Shown here piece after piece: positions 33,107 to 43,613 of a stretch of DNA of 64,000 nt (position 1 is its first letter; every line of letters starts with the position of its first letter). The position numbers and the translations under genes were made by a program. Below the pieces are notes generated by a model, which did no database searches, had not been told where the DNA came from, and saw nothing but the letters and a program-made list of their open reading frames with translations. The stretch comes from Margaritifera margaritifera (Eukaryota > Mollusca > Bivalvia > Unionida > Margaritiferidae), in assembly GCA_029931535.1 (NCBI GenBank), contig JAQPZY010001244.1, positions 1,288,501 to 1,352,500 on the forward strand, in the 5' to 3' direction.

Positions 33107-33490
33107 ATGGCAAACCAGCAGCACTGTAAAGTGGGCAATTTAAGTACAGCTATGAGTCTCTTGGATCGAGTGGAACACCTCCTGAGCCAGGTAGAGGAGA
33201 TGCAGCTTTATCCTAACCTTAGACAGTTAGAGAGATCAACCATCTCTCTAAAAACAGCAAAGACCCTCTTGAAAGAGGTTATTGATGACAAAGTGAAGAA
33301 GATTAAGATGGCGTGGGACGAAGCGTGGGCCAAGGATAATATCGAAGAAGAAGAGGATTGGGAGAAGGAGGCTAACGAGCCTCCTTGTAGACTTCATCTC
33401 TCAGTCCGCCGTACAACGGAGTATATGGATAAGATGTGCCCTTGTTACCGAGCCCGGCCCGGGAGGTGTAGTTGTCCTGGATATAGATAA
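33107..33490 (+). CDS. Polinton outer gene R3, intact ORF, unknown helical protein
   Basis: 127 codons, intact, ATG at 33107. A TATAAC lies about 57 bp upstream. The N-terminal two-thirds is helical (MSLLDRVEHLLSQVEEMQLY, then SLKTAKTLLKEVIDDKVKKI), followed by an acidic stretch with Trp (AWDEAWAKDNIEEEEDWEKE) and a Cys-rich end (MCPCYRARPGRCSCPGYR) that could bind metal. It is a paralogue of R1 and R2 and the only outer gene with no break, so it is either younger or retained. The stop is 21 nt before a perfect histone-type stem-loop. No family is recognised, and the protein is not a histone. Confidence 0.7.
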   Translation: MANQQHCKVGNLSTAMSLLDRVEHLLSQVEEMQLYPNLRQLERSTISLKTAKTLLKEVIDDKVKKIKMAWDEAWAKDNIEEEEDWEKEANEPPCRLHLSVRRTTEYMDKMCPCYRARPGRCSCPGYR

Positions 33491-33511
33491 ACATCGAGGA
33501 CAAAACAAAAC

Positions 33512-33527
33512 GGCCCTTTTCAGGGCC
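33512..33527 (+). promoter_or_regulatory. Histone-type 3' stem-loop (gene R3), perfect
   Basis: GGCCCTTTTCAGGGCC: six Watson-Crick pairs with a TTTC loop, preceded by AAAAC and followed by ACACAGATC. CTAGAAAAGAG follows, with AAAAGAG at 33542-33548, 14 nt beyond the stem, the usual U7 spacing. This is the best-preserved of the four copies. Confidence 0.87.
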
Positions 33528-33600
33528 ACACAGATCACTAGAAAAGAGATACTACTCAAATTGCCATTGGTGTTTATACGTTTGTTTGTTTGTTTGTCTA

Positions 33601-34108
33601 TGTGTCCCTATAAACATATGAACCCATTTAACATAGGATTTTCCCTCGTGCCCCATAAACCCTTTTGTAACTATAAACCCATTCCCCTATTCAACCTATG
33701 GGCCCATTTAACATAGAATTTCCCCTTGTTCCCTATAAACCCTTTTGTCCCTATAAACCCATTCCCCTATTCAACCTATGGACCCATTTAACATAGGATT
33801 TTCCCTCGTGCCCCATAAACCCTTTTGTAACTATAAACCCATTCCCCTATTCAACCTATGGACCCATTTAACATAGAATTTCCCCCTGTTCCCCATAAAC
33901 CCTTTTGTCCCTATAAACCCATTCCCCTATTCAACCTATGGACCCATTTAACATAGGATTTTCCCTCGTGCCCCATAAACCCTTTTGTAACTATAAACCC
34001 ATTCCCCTATTCAACCTATGGACCCATTTAACATAGGATTTTCCCTTGTGCCCCATAAACCCCCTATTCAACATATGGACAAATTTAACATAGAATTTCC
34101 CTTGTGCA
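33601..34108. repeat. Subterminal tandem array, 80-bp unit, about 6 copies
   Basis: Units contain CCCATTTAACATAGGATTTT, then GTGCCCCATAAACCC, then CCCATTCCCCTATTCAACC, repeating every 80 bp. Two alternating subtypes (CTCGTGCCCC and CTTGTTCCC) suggest expansion as 160-bp dimers. The last units near 34050-34108 are degenerate. Confidence 0.92.
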
Positions 34109-34207
34109 CCATATCGACCCCACCATGTTAACCGATGGACCCATGGAATATATGAGTTTCCTTGTGCTAATCCCCCCTAGTGCCTTCAAAACCCACACTA
34201 CACAACT

Positions 34208-34213
34208 TTCCTT
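34208..34213. other. Target-site duplication, right copy (TTCCTT)
   Basis: Identical to 13042-13047. Host intron sequence of C1q gene 3 resumes after it and runs to the exon 1 donor at 34618. Confidence 0.93.
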
Positions 34214-34618
34214 TCTGTTCTTTACTTTAAAAATAGACATCTTACTGTTGCCTAACAGTAACATTTACGAGCAGAGAAGCTTTTAATGTGTTTACGGTAT
34301 ATGGTGGCGTTTAGAGCGATTCCGGATGAGAGGAACTTAACTATAAGAGTAAGCCTTTAGTAATGCTGCTCGAAAAACTATGAAAAGGGTTCCACCCTTG
34401 TGAAGGTTTTCTTCTTTACGCAACCAAGGCTCTGGATTGAAAACTCGGCAGGGGCGTAGGGTGGGGTGGGATATATCGGGCATATTAGGAATCGGGGAAT
34501 GTCGAGCCCCCAGCCAATCTTCTCCCGTTATTTCACGTTAAATCTGGTATAACTGCCCGTCATTATACATATAAATTATGAAAAGGTAGGTTACACCTCA
34601 AAAAAAGGTCACACTTAC

Positions 34619-34817
34619 CTTGCTGTCGTTCAGTTTGTAATTTTCTTATTTCAGCTGAGAGTTGCGCGGCTTCCTTTTCCAGGTCCGCCCTTAAAGTATT
34701 CTCCTCCGAAATAAGGGTCAAAAGGGACTGCGTGAGATCCTGTGTCAGTTGACCTTTGACCTTCCAGATGATGACATAGATCACAAAAGTAGAGAGTAAA
34801 TTATGTTTTCGCACCAT
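34619..34817 (-). CDS. C1q-domain protein 3, exon 1 (signal peptide + coiled coil)
   Basis: The ATG at 34817 opens MVRKHNLLSTFVIYVIIWKV, a signal peptide with a basic start, then the family coiled coil (SLLTLISEENTLRADLEKEA, AAQLSAEIRKLQTERQQ). The donor G|GTAAGTGT at 34618 is the strongest in the array and is phase 1. The next compatible minus-strand acceptor and C1q exon is 12818, beyond the Polinton. No other C1q exon lies between. The pairing rests on phase, strand and the exon counts on either side. Confidence 0.83.
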
Positions 34818-35159
34818 TATGGATACACTTTAAGTTTGTTAAGTATTTAATGAGATGAAGAAAGTGAGATATCTGGAAAGTCAGTCGATGACCTACAAGA
34901 ACCGGGCCTTATCTTCCTATTCCTGACCTATACTGGCCTAGAAACTGGAATTGATCGTGTTGGTCAACTCTTACTTGCCTTATCTCAGAGAAATTTCGTT
35001 TGGATGACTTGTATTGACCGAAAGTTTGTGTGGGCGTCCAGACCGTAACCTTTCATTATTACAGGTCAGCTGATTTTCGAGGAGAAAATAAGTTGTGCAT
35101 AGATTTAAAACCTAAAGACGAGAGAAAGGCTGTGCAGAAGAAGCCATAAAAAAAACCAC

Positions 35160-35195
<36 letters not shown>

Positions 35196-35331
35196 GGGGG
35201 GGGGGAGGGAGAGCATTATATTGTTTTGTCTTAGAACAAGGAAAACATAGCCAACATAAAGATACAGAACAATGAAAGTTAGGATACTAAAAATCTAACC
35301 AGCTACTTTATCTGTTAGAAATCTACATAAG

Positions 35332-35452
<121 letters not shown>

Positions 35453-35877
35453 AAAACCCTTGTGATTAAATAAAATTTCTTTTCAGACGTTTAGAGGTGT
35501 TTTTGATTTATTAAAGTTTCGATTTTCACTACTGAATTAAATGTGATCTGTTCTGCTCTTTTGTACTGACCATATATTAATTTCTGCGTTAATATCTACG
35601 TCAACAAAGATTTTTCCGTAGAAATGTATATTGTAGCACGTTTGTTTAATGTAATCGTCACTGAAATAATGATTGTATCTGTTAAAAATCAACTAAGTGA
35701 ATCAAAGTTTGGGTGTGATATTAGCTTTCACCAGTCTTCTTTTGGCAAAAATATCAAAGCAATGATATTTCTAATGTCAATGATTTTTAAATTTAATAGG
35801 AAGAATTCAGGACCAATGAAATATTTCAGTTTTTTTGAAGGGATTGCAGTTTACTAAGGTTTCGGTCTACAGAGATT

Positions 35878-35972
<95 letters not shown>

Positions 35973-36849
35973 CTGTATGTATGTATGTATATACATACAC
36001 ATATACACATAAACATATACAAATACACACACACGGTATATAAACTATATACTATATTTAGGTTTCAAGACAAATGTTTATGTCATGTCAGAAAGTAATA
36101 AATGTAGTTTGATAAGATTTTCTCGAAAATCTTTTTTAATTTCAAAGTTTTCATTAATATTGGCTTTAATAATGAACTGTCTTATTCTTATACATCGAAG
36201 ATGTCATTAGAGAAAGTTATGTCACTGATTGCATGATGATTCTTTTTTTATTTTTTAAACTTGTGCGAGGTTAGTCAGCAATCTTAACAAAAACTTAGAA
36301 ACTTAGATTACATAAAAGCACAATTGTCATATTTTTCTTTATCTTTTCAACCGACTACATAAAATATGTATATGGAATAAAGGATTCGCTACTGCACGGA
36401 AATCTTGCAGATTGTTAGATTGTGACAGTAAATCGCATAGTACATAAAAGGGCACACACTGCCCACTATTGTACCAACACATTTTACAACCTCTAAAGTA
36501 CATAACAAACGTTTACCTTTATAGCTTATGCACATATGGTGCAAATGGAGTTTACGGTATAGATTGCTCATTTCGGACAGAAGAAGAAAGAATAGAAAAA
36601 ATAAAAAGGAGCGACACCTAGCGGTAATAATTAATTGTACAGACCTTTGCCAGACTGTGGCTAGGCGTAGATCTTTCTTTGTCACGCGAGAATGTATTTG
36701 AAAGAATCTACTGTGAATCACCTTAAATTCACAGGGTACCAATTTTCGTGGATTCCACGGGCACGCTAGACCACGAATTTAAGGTCGCAATGACACTCGT
36801 TTCTTTCGTTGTTTTAATAACAACAGTATTTGTACTCCTTTGTTCACAA

Positions 36850-37070
36850 CCTGGAAAAATTAGGTCAAAACATGTTGGTTCTCTATGTGATAGACACGAT
36901 AACCCGCGCGTTGATTGTTGCTAGTGATTTCGACATGTAGAAGTCCAGAACTTTTCTTAGATATTGTGTTTAGTATTTGTTTTGTACATGTAAGCTGTTT
37001 ATTCCCCCAGAAGCTGAACATGTTTAGCTCGAAACGTTGTTAAACTGTTTTGAATTTGCGCCTTTATCAA

Positions 37071-37080
<10 letters not shown>
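36850..37080 (+). repeat. Dispersed repeat copy 1 (Penelope-like terminal region)
   Basis: Shares several blocks with 40530-40890: TTAGGTCAAAACA, then GTGATAG[AG]CACGATAA, then TTTAGCTCGAAACGTTG and TTTGCGCC[GT]TTATCAATTT. The TCGAAACGTTG block after a small AGC-containing hairpin resembles the hammerhead-bearing terminal repeats of Penelope-like elements. The conserved CTGATGA box is not intact (CTGAACA here). Confidence 0.45.
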
Positions 37081-37106
<26 letters not shown>

Positions 37107-37451
37107 TGTGTGTGTGTGTGTTTGTGTATATAATGAGGCGTTAATGTAAGATGAGGAAAATGTACATTAATCGCATGCAAAATTTCGTCTACTTGAAAGC
37201 TTTACACTAATTTAACGACTATCTGATGCTAAAATTATAATTGCAAAATTACTCACGGATGACTTCACAAAGCATATATTATATATCTTTATAATAACAA
37301 ATACTCAGTAAAACTGTATGGAATCTAATGAATAATTTGCAACATTTGAGAAACGTGAGAAAAAAATGTGAATCTCAGTTTGCGTCTTTTTTTAAAAAAA
37401 ATACATATCCTTAAATACCGTTAATAGCTGTTTATTCATGAAAATATGGAA

Positions 37452-37815
37452 GATATGGATAATGAAGGTACTTTCTTATTATCAGTTAGACACAATTTTC
37501 ACTAGATGGATAATGAAGGTACTTTCTTATTATCAGTTAGACATAATTTTCACTATATGGATAATGAAGGTACTTTCTTATTATCAGTTAGACACAATTT
37601 TCACTATATGGATAATGAAGGTACTTTCTTATTATCAGTTAGACACAATTTTCACTATATGGATAATGAAGGTACTTTCTTATTATCAGTTAGACACAAT
37701 TTTCATTATATGGATAATGAAGGTACTTTCTTATTATCAGTTAGACACAATTTTCATTATATGGATAATGAAGGTACTTTCTTATTATCAGTTAGACACA
37801 ATTTTCACTATATTA
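37452..37815. repeat. Tandem repeat, 51-bp unit, about 7 copies
   Basis: Near-identical units with ATGGATAATGAAGGTACTTT and CAGTTAGACACAATTTTCA. Because 51 is divisible by 3 and the unit has no stop in two frames, two overlapping ORFs stay open. That is a length effect, not evidence of coding. Confidence 0.93.
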
Positions 37816-38586
37816 TTTTTATTCTACTGATCAGAAGTAATATTCATTATTCCATTGAGCAAAAGGAACACAAGAGTACCTTGTTATTACTAAGTACATT
37901 GAATACATATAACTAACTGCTGTATAAACAATCAACAAATCAATCCCACTTCATCGAAGCCTATTTTAATCGCGTCCGTATAAAGTGTTACTTTGTCATG
38001 TGTGGAGATAATCCACCTTGCATTAATTGGCTAAAGGGTAGCTGTTTTAACGGTTGATCGAGACCTTATATGATACAACATCCCCACTGTCCCCCCGTTC
38101 AATTATTGGAAAAATCACCTGGGATGAATGCCACTCATGAAAGCGTGATTTGAGTTCCTCTTTGGAGAATTTGTGGCTTCCGTTAATGCGGCTGGCACAA
38201 AGGTATGATGCCGTTTCCGTTAAATCGGCAGCCTCTCCCTGCGATGTACTTTGAATACATCAAAATAGGGCTATCGCCTCCTGTTCAGACCGACTCATTA
38301 CAACAGTGGTGTTAAGCTTCTTTGATTTTAAACTATTCGCAAATGGATGTCAGCATCTTCTTTGACTCAGCTCTCCGCATTTTTTTTACTACGTGTTAGT
38401 AATGAATAATATAATTTACCTAATCAACCAAATTACTGCGGTATGGGTTAACCTTGTGTGCTCTGAAATGTTTGGAAGTGAATGAAAATAGAATCATTTA
38501 GATAGATACATCGTCGCTCAATATATTATCTTTGTTGTTGTTGTTGTTTCTTTTTAAATGACAAAAGAAAGGACCCACACATATGC

Positions 38587-38696
<110 letters not shown>

Positions 38697-38943
38697 AATC
38701 AAACCACGAAATTTGATACCCACGAGTTTAAAGCGATTCACGGTATACAGACCGTTCAGAATGTTACCAGAAATCGTTCAGCGTAGATCTCTTGGAGCCA
38801 CACTTGAGTCTGGTTGGGCGACACTAATACTGGTCTATACAACTGATTGTAATCCCCAAGACGAGGCTTACCCGAAACCGGGTAACGTCTCTGATTGGTA
38901 GACATGCTAGTCAACGTTATGTAACTGAATACTTGAACCATCT

Positions 38944-39053
<110 letters not shown>

Positions 39054-39384
39054 AGGATAGCTAGGATGGCGAGTATAAAAGTCGTGTGCAACAGTTTCAG
39101 GCGCGGCAGATTCTCTGTTTTTGTAGCTAGACATTTATGTTTCCGTCTTTATTAACACCTTCTGATAACCAAAGATGGCTCAGACAACCCTTGTATTCGT
39201 GATACAAAATCCTGAGATGGTATGATAATGTGCAAATAATATTTTGATCATAGAGGTATGATTATCTACAGAGAATGTTGTGATTGATACACTGAACTCT
39301 CAATGCGGTTGTTTATAGACCTTAGAAACTTTTTTTTAATGCGATAGGCTACAGCCTACTTTCATAGTGTGTGCATCTTCGGAA

Positions 39385-39471
<87 letters not shown>

Positions 39472-40241
39472 AAGGCCGGAGCCAATGCACATTATGGTTT
39501 AATAGCTACTGAGTGTCATTACACTTATTTCAGGGTTATGCACCTTCTCGGTACTGGGTAGCACCTTCAACCATTTAGTCTAGTACTTGCACCTTCGGAG
39601 ATTTGGAATAAGTGCACCTTATACTACTGTAAGAACATTGGTATAGATTTGACTGCACCTTCGTTGTGTAGTATTCAGCATCTTTAACACCTTCTATCTT
39701 CGGCCACAATATACGGTGTACTTTCGTGTGGCAAGCTTTCAGTGCACCTTCACTTGTGTATCTCCTGTTTGCACCACTGTCACGGTCATCGCCTGTATTT
39801 CAGTGGTGCACTTTCTATAATATTTATGGTGCAGATCATAAGCGCATAGCACATTCTCTGGAGAGGACACAGTCTATCTGAAGTCATGGAATAAATATAA
39901 CGTCATCTACATCGGCCTCAAAATACTAGAGCTAAAATCGATCTACTAAACGAATTATCTAAATTATCCTTTGTAATTTTTAAAAAAACTACAGTCTGTT
40001 ATATTTACTTGTGTTTAAATATATTTATTTATAGAATCGAATCATATCTATATGTATTAGCAAATGCTAGCCGCCTTAATAACGTTATTTTTGTGTCGAC
40101 AGTTTCTGTTTTCGTCGTCTCTACCCTTACGATCAGAAGTAGAGAACCCACAAACATATTACCACCATTTGAGTCTGCTCAAAGTAGACCCCGAACGGTG
40201 TTTACAATATATCTAAATCTATATATCTGCGTCTGTCTGTC

Positions 40242-40350
<109 letters not shown>

Positions 40351-40529
40351 GCAAAAATCTAACCTTTCTAATGCAATCTTATCTAAACTACAGCCAGGCA
40401 TCAGTTTATCAGACGTAAGCAATATTTGCGATCATATTATATTATATATATATATATATAATACTTCCATGCATAGCTTTACCGGGATATAATTTCTATT
40501 GTACATTTGATGATGGCGTTGGTTTTTCG

Positions 40530-40889
40530 CTGCTCATTGTGCCAGTCCGTTGTTCGCAGTCTGGAATTAGGTCAAAACACTTTGGTCTTCTGCGTGATAG
40601 GCACGATAAACACTTCTTTGAATTTTTTTACACAACTTTGTTGGGTCGATGGCAGCACAACATAGATATGTAGTTTACTCGTTTGAGAGCGTTTATTAAT
40701 TTTTCCTTCTTTCCTTCTTCTATTGCTTATCCAGTCATTGAACCATGTAGGAGTAAAGAATTTCTCTCGGCTTTTATGCTTAGTGTTTGTTTTGTGGATG
40801 TAAATTGTGTCTTCCCCTTACGAAGAGCTTGTTTAGCTCGAAACGTTGGCAAACTGTTTTGTATTTGCGCCGTTATCAATTTGTGTTTC

Positions 40890-40890
<1 letters not shown>
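40530..40890 (+). repeat. Dispersed repeat copy 2 (Penelope-like terminal region)
   Basis: Second copy of the 36850-37080 repeat with about 120 bp extra in the middle. The core reads CGAAGAGCTTGTTTAGCTCG followed by AAACGTTGGC, so the hairpin is a clean AGCT inverted pair. It abuts the (TA)n tract that bounds the second virus-like element. Confidence 0.45.
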
Positions 40891-40973
<83 letters not shown>

Positions 40974-40974
40974 T

Positions 40975-42560
40975 GCGTGCCTTTTGACTCATAGATCCAG
41001 AGCATTTCGATGTTGGAGACAACACAGATAAGTTTGCTGTTGTTTAAGGCGGAGCGCGTAGTTGATTTTGAGCCGTTCTTCGCGAGATACTTACAGCCCT
41101 TGTCGATATGGGGGTTGGGGGAGGGGTGTGTGGCCGCGGTCTCGTCGGGGGGGGGGACCCGCCATAATGTGGATGTCGACAATCCATACTTTGCGTGGGT
41201 TCTCGATGGTCAGTTCCTGGAATCTGTGCGCTGTCATGGCGTAGCCCAGGCACCAGTCTCCATGTGGATTCTCTGCTCTCTTGGCGGCTGCAAAAGTTAC
41301 CTCGACGATGTCGTTCCGCACAAGCCTTTGCTTCTCATCAGTGCCAAGAATGGCCAACTCTACATTCCTACGCCGTCCATCCTGTGGGTTGTATAAGAGT
41401 GATACTGGCGTCTCTGGAAATTTCTTTTTGTGGTATCCTGTCACGCACAGCGATGCAAGAAGCTCATCGTGCTTTTCACCTGTTCCGTAACACCGGCCGT
41501 CTGCCAGCACAAACTGCCCCACTAGGTTAGGGTCGGTTTTATGCCCCCCGCCAATGACTCACACAGCCTTAGGGTCGGCTTCTGTGGGCTGCCGTATGGC
41601 CTCAAAAAACATCGCCCACGTAAACCTATATTTTACGAACCTCTGGAAAGTGGAGTGTCGCCCGTTGTGGACAATGAGCTCCACCGTTCTCCACCTCGAT
41701 GCCTGTTAGTTTCCGCTTTCGTAGTAATACCGCCGGAAATGTCGAGCACAGTTATTGTGCGCCGGAGGATTGTTTTTCTTTCAGGACTGCCACTTCGTTC
41801 ATGGTTGCACCCCTTAAGTAAACTTGACGTTCCCAATTGTCAAGCTTGCGGGGACGTGCATCGGTAAGGCCCTGCACTTTGGTGGCGTTCTTAAAGTGCT
41901 CCACCACGCGCTGCGCAGCACAGTTATTGTCTCCGTCAAGCAAAGGAGCCAGGTTGTTGGGATCAGGCGTTCCTATTTCGTACAGTCCGTGTATAACTGC
42001 TGTCACTGGGTAAGCGTTTCCGTAGTAAGCCCTGTCGATGCTAGTGAGAAACCCAGGCGTTGTTTTATGTATAATTGTAACCGCCCTCCCACCTCTACGC
42101 GCTTTTGTCCTCACCGGCTCAAACTTTTCTGTTACTGTCCACTCTGCATTTTGTCCGTGGGTAAATTTAATGCGTACAAATAACCCTCTGCACCACGCGT
42201 TAGTTGTTCATCCGGCTGCCCAAAATTAAACGTTCACCTCATACTATGAATCTACGCATAAGATCGACGTCCCAACTCCAAACGGGTCATATGTTTCTGC
42301 GATGCGAAACGTGCTAAACACGTGCACCGCAACATCGACAAAAAAACTAAGCCCTGCGTTGTGAAACCTGGGATACCATTCCCTATCTAAGCCTTTGGAA
42401 ATAGGCGCAGGATGCGGCACTGTTTTGTCACGGTCAACCTCGGGTGCCCCAGGTTCGATTGCGGCCAGGTGACCAAACTCCTCTGGCTGTGCAGCCGCAC
42501 GGCGGGGTCGCTCTTCCCGCGAAATAGCTCTACCGACTCAAGCATTCGTGTCAAGACTGC
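40975..42560 (-). pseudogene. PolB-helicase fusion protein of a Polinton-like element, broken
   Basis: Large minus-strand gene in several frames. N-terminal pieces: LDREWYPRFHNAGLSFFVDV and IAETYDPFGVGTSILCV (about 42400-42240), then a 120-codon open frame with IDRAYYGNAYPVTAVIHGLY, LLDGDNNCAAQRVVEHF and LDNWERQVYLRGATMNEVAV (42114-41752). The C-terminal frame (41522-41091) has PETPVSLLYNPQDGRRRNVE and GYAMTAHRFQELTIENPRKV, which looks like the last motifs of a superfamily-1 (Pif1/RecD-type) helicase. I recall this pairing from large replication proteins of Maverick-like elements in mycorrhizal fungi and some invertebrates. The middle (polymerase palm and helicase Walker region) is absent, and the 3' end runs into (TA)n. 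Confidence 0.5.
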
Positions 42561-42919
42561 CCTGCTTCTAGGATACCGCGACCAGCAAAGCCTCGTATTA
42601 CCGTCGTGCCGCCCTCGCTCTCTCTGCTTGTGCCATATGTGCACACAGGTATATGTATTCCTAACCTGGAATATTTCTTTTAAAAAAATATTATTACCCT
42701 TCACTAGGTGTGCGCCTCACACAGTGGTGCGTATTTTTACCTGGTGGGTTTTTTTGCGCGCGCGGATTGAGGACTTTTTAGCCCTTGAGAACATGCTTTC
42801 CATTAGCTAGATGTGCAGCGTGAAGACCTACAGCGCTTGTCGCTGTCTTCTGCCTGCAGGACATACAGTACATTGGCGCGGCCATTTGTACTTTAAAGCA
42901 TAAGAAGAGAATCTTTAAC

Positions 42920-43612
42920 ATGGAGATCATTGATTTTTTAGCCGTTGACAAGTCCGTTTTTTCGCGGTACCTCCGAGCCTTACCCGACCGCGTGCGCGCC
43001 CTCCTTGTCGGCCCCTCAGGATGTGGGAAGACTCAGCTGCTGTTAAACCTCCTTGTGCGCTACATGAAAATGGAACAAGCTCTACGTGGACGCGCCAAGC
43101 CCCGACTACAAGCAATGCTACAACGTCCTGCGGAAAATCAACGACGCAACAGTTAATGAACAAATCAAGACTCTGGTCAAGGCGGCGGATGAAGCCTTGA
43201 GCCATGAGGCGCTTGCCGCCATTGATGACTCCGTAACTTTAATTTCGAACGTTGACGAGGCCCCAGGCCCTGATGACATAGACCGCGACAGAGACAACGT
43301 TGACGTGATGCTAGTGGGGCAAAAGAACATAACGCGCCTGTTTAGTCGCGGCCGGCACAAAAAACCCGACGTCTCGTGTTTGGCCAAACGTCATGCCCAC
43401 ATTCCGAAGGTAATCCGTGAGAACGCCAACACGGTTGTTATATTTCGCGGGTTCCGAAGTTTACGCCCTGCAAAACATCAATATTGTCACAGGATGAAGC
43501 CGGGTTGGGACTGGATTAGTGAAGACACCGAAAGCAACTGCGTTAATAAGATGTTTATTTATAAACGCAATTTAAAGATGAACAAATCTGACACCATTAT
43601 AACAAAAAGATA
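42920..43612 (+). pseudogene. Packaging ATPase of the second element, broken
   Basis: The ATG at 42920 reads MEIIDFLAVDKSVFSRYLRA, then an intact Walker A (LLVGPSGCGKTQLLLNLL). A frame change near 43075 leads to the frame that ends at 43611-43613: YVDAPSPDYKQCYNVLRKIN, then VDEAPGPDDIDRDRDNVDVM with a weak Walker B, LVGQKNITRLFSRGRHKKPD, and HIPKVIRENANTVVIFR. 'FSRGRH' and the 'IRxNAN' block are typical of FtsK/HerA-type DNA packaging ATPases of Polinton-like viruses. It is clearly different from the ATPase at 21334. The last 50 codons drift and may be out of frame. Confidence 0.7.
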
Positions 43613-43613
43613 A

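Larger units (their letters stand above)
13048..34207. mobile_element. Polinton/Maverick (adintovirus-type) element, full length, decayed
   Basis: A 21,160-bp insertion with imperfect terminal inverted repeats starting AGT[G/T]GTGTAGTGTGGGTT and a perfect 6-bp target duplication. The content matches the Polinton core set: protein-primed PolB (15302-19230), packaging ATPase (21334-21962), integrase (about 24060-24895), penton (25293-26198), double-jelly-roll major capsid protein (26650-27816) and adenain-like protease (28232-28724). Small conserved virion-type genes lie between them. Removing the LINE at 29257-31343 leaves about 19.1 kb, a typical Polinton size. All core genes carry stops, frameshifts or deletions, and the integrase catalytic core and ATPase P-loop are deleted, so it is not autonomous. 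It occupies the intron of C1q gene 3. Confidence 0.95.
33500..34207. repeat. Right terminal inverted repeat of the Polinton
   Basis: Inverse match of 13048-13429, ending CACACTACACAACT at 34207. It includes the R3 stem-loop, a (GTTT)n stretch, the 80-bp array and the terminal 45 bp. It is almost twice as long as the left arm because of more subterminal repeat units. Confidence 0.88.

Noticed and set aside
13048..34207. Active, mobile virus-like element
   Set aside because: Polymerase, integrase, ATPase, capsid and protease genes are all interrupted, so it could move only with proteins supplied by another copy, if at all.
37438..37916. Two overlapping ORFs of 130 and 136 codons
   Set aside because: Both are translations of a 51-bp tandem repeat that has no stop in two frames. 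Length divisible by three explains the openness.
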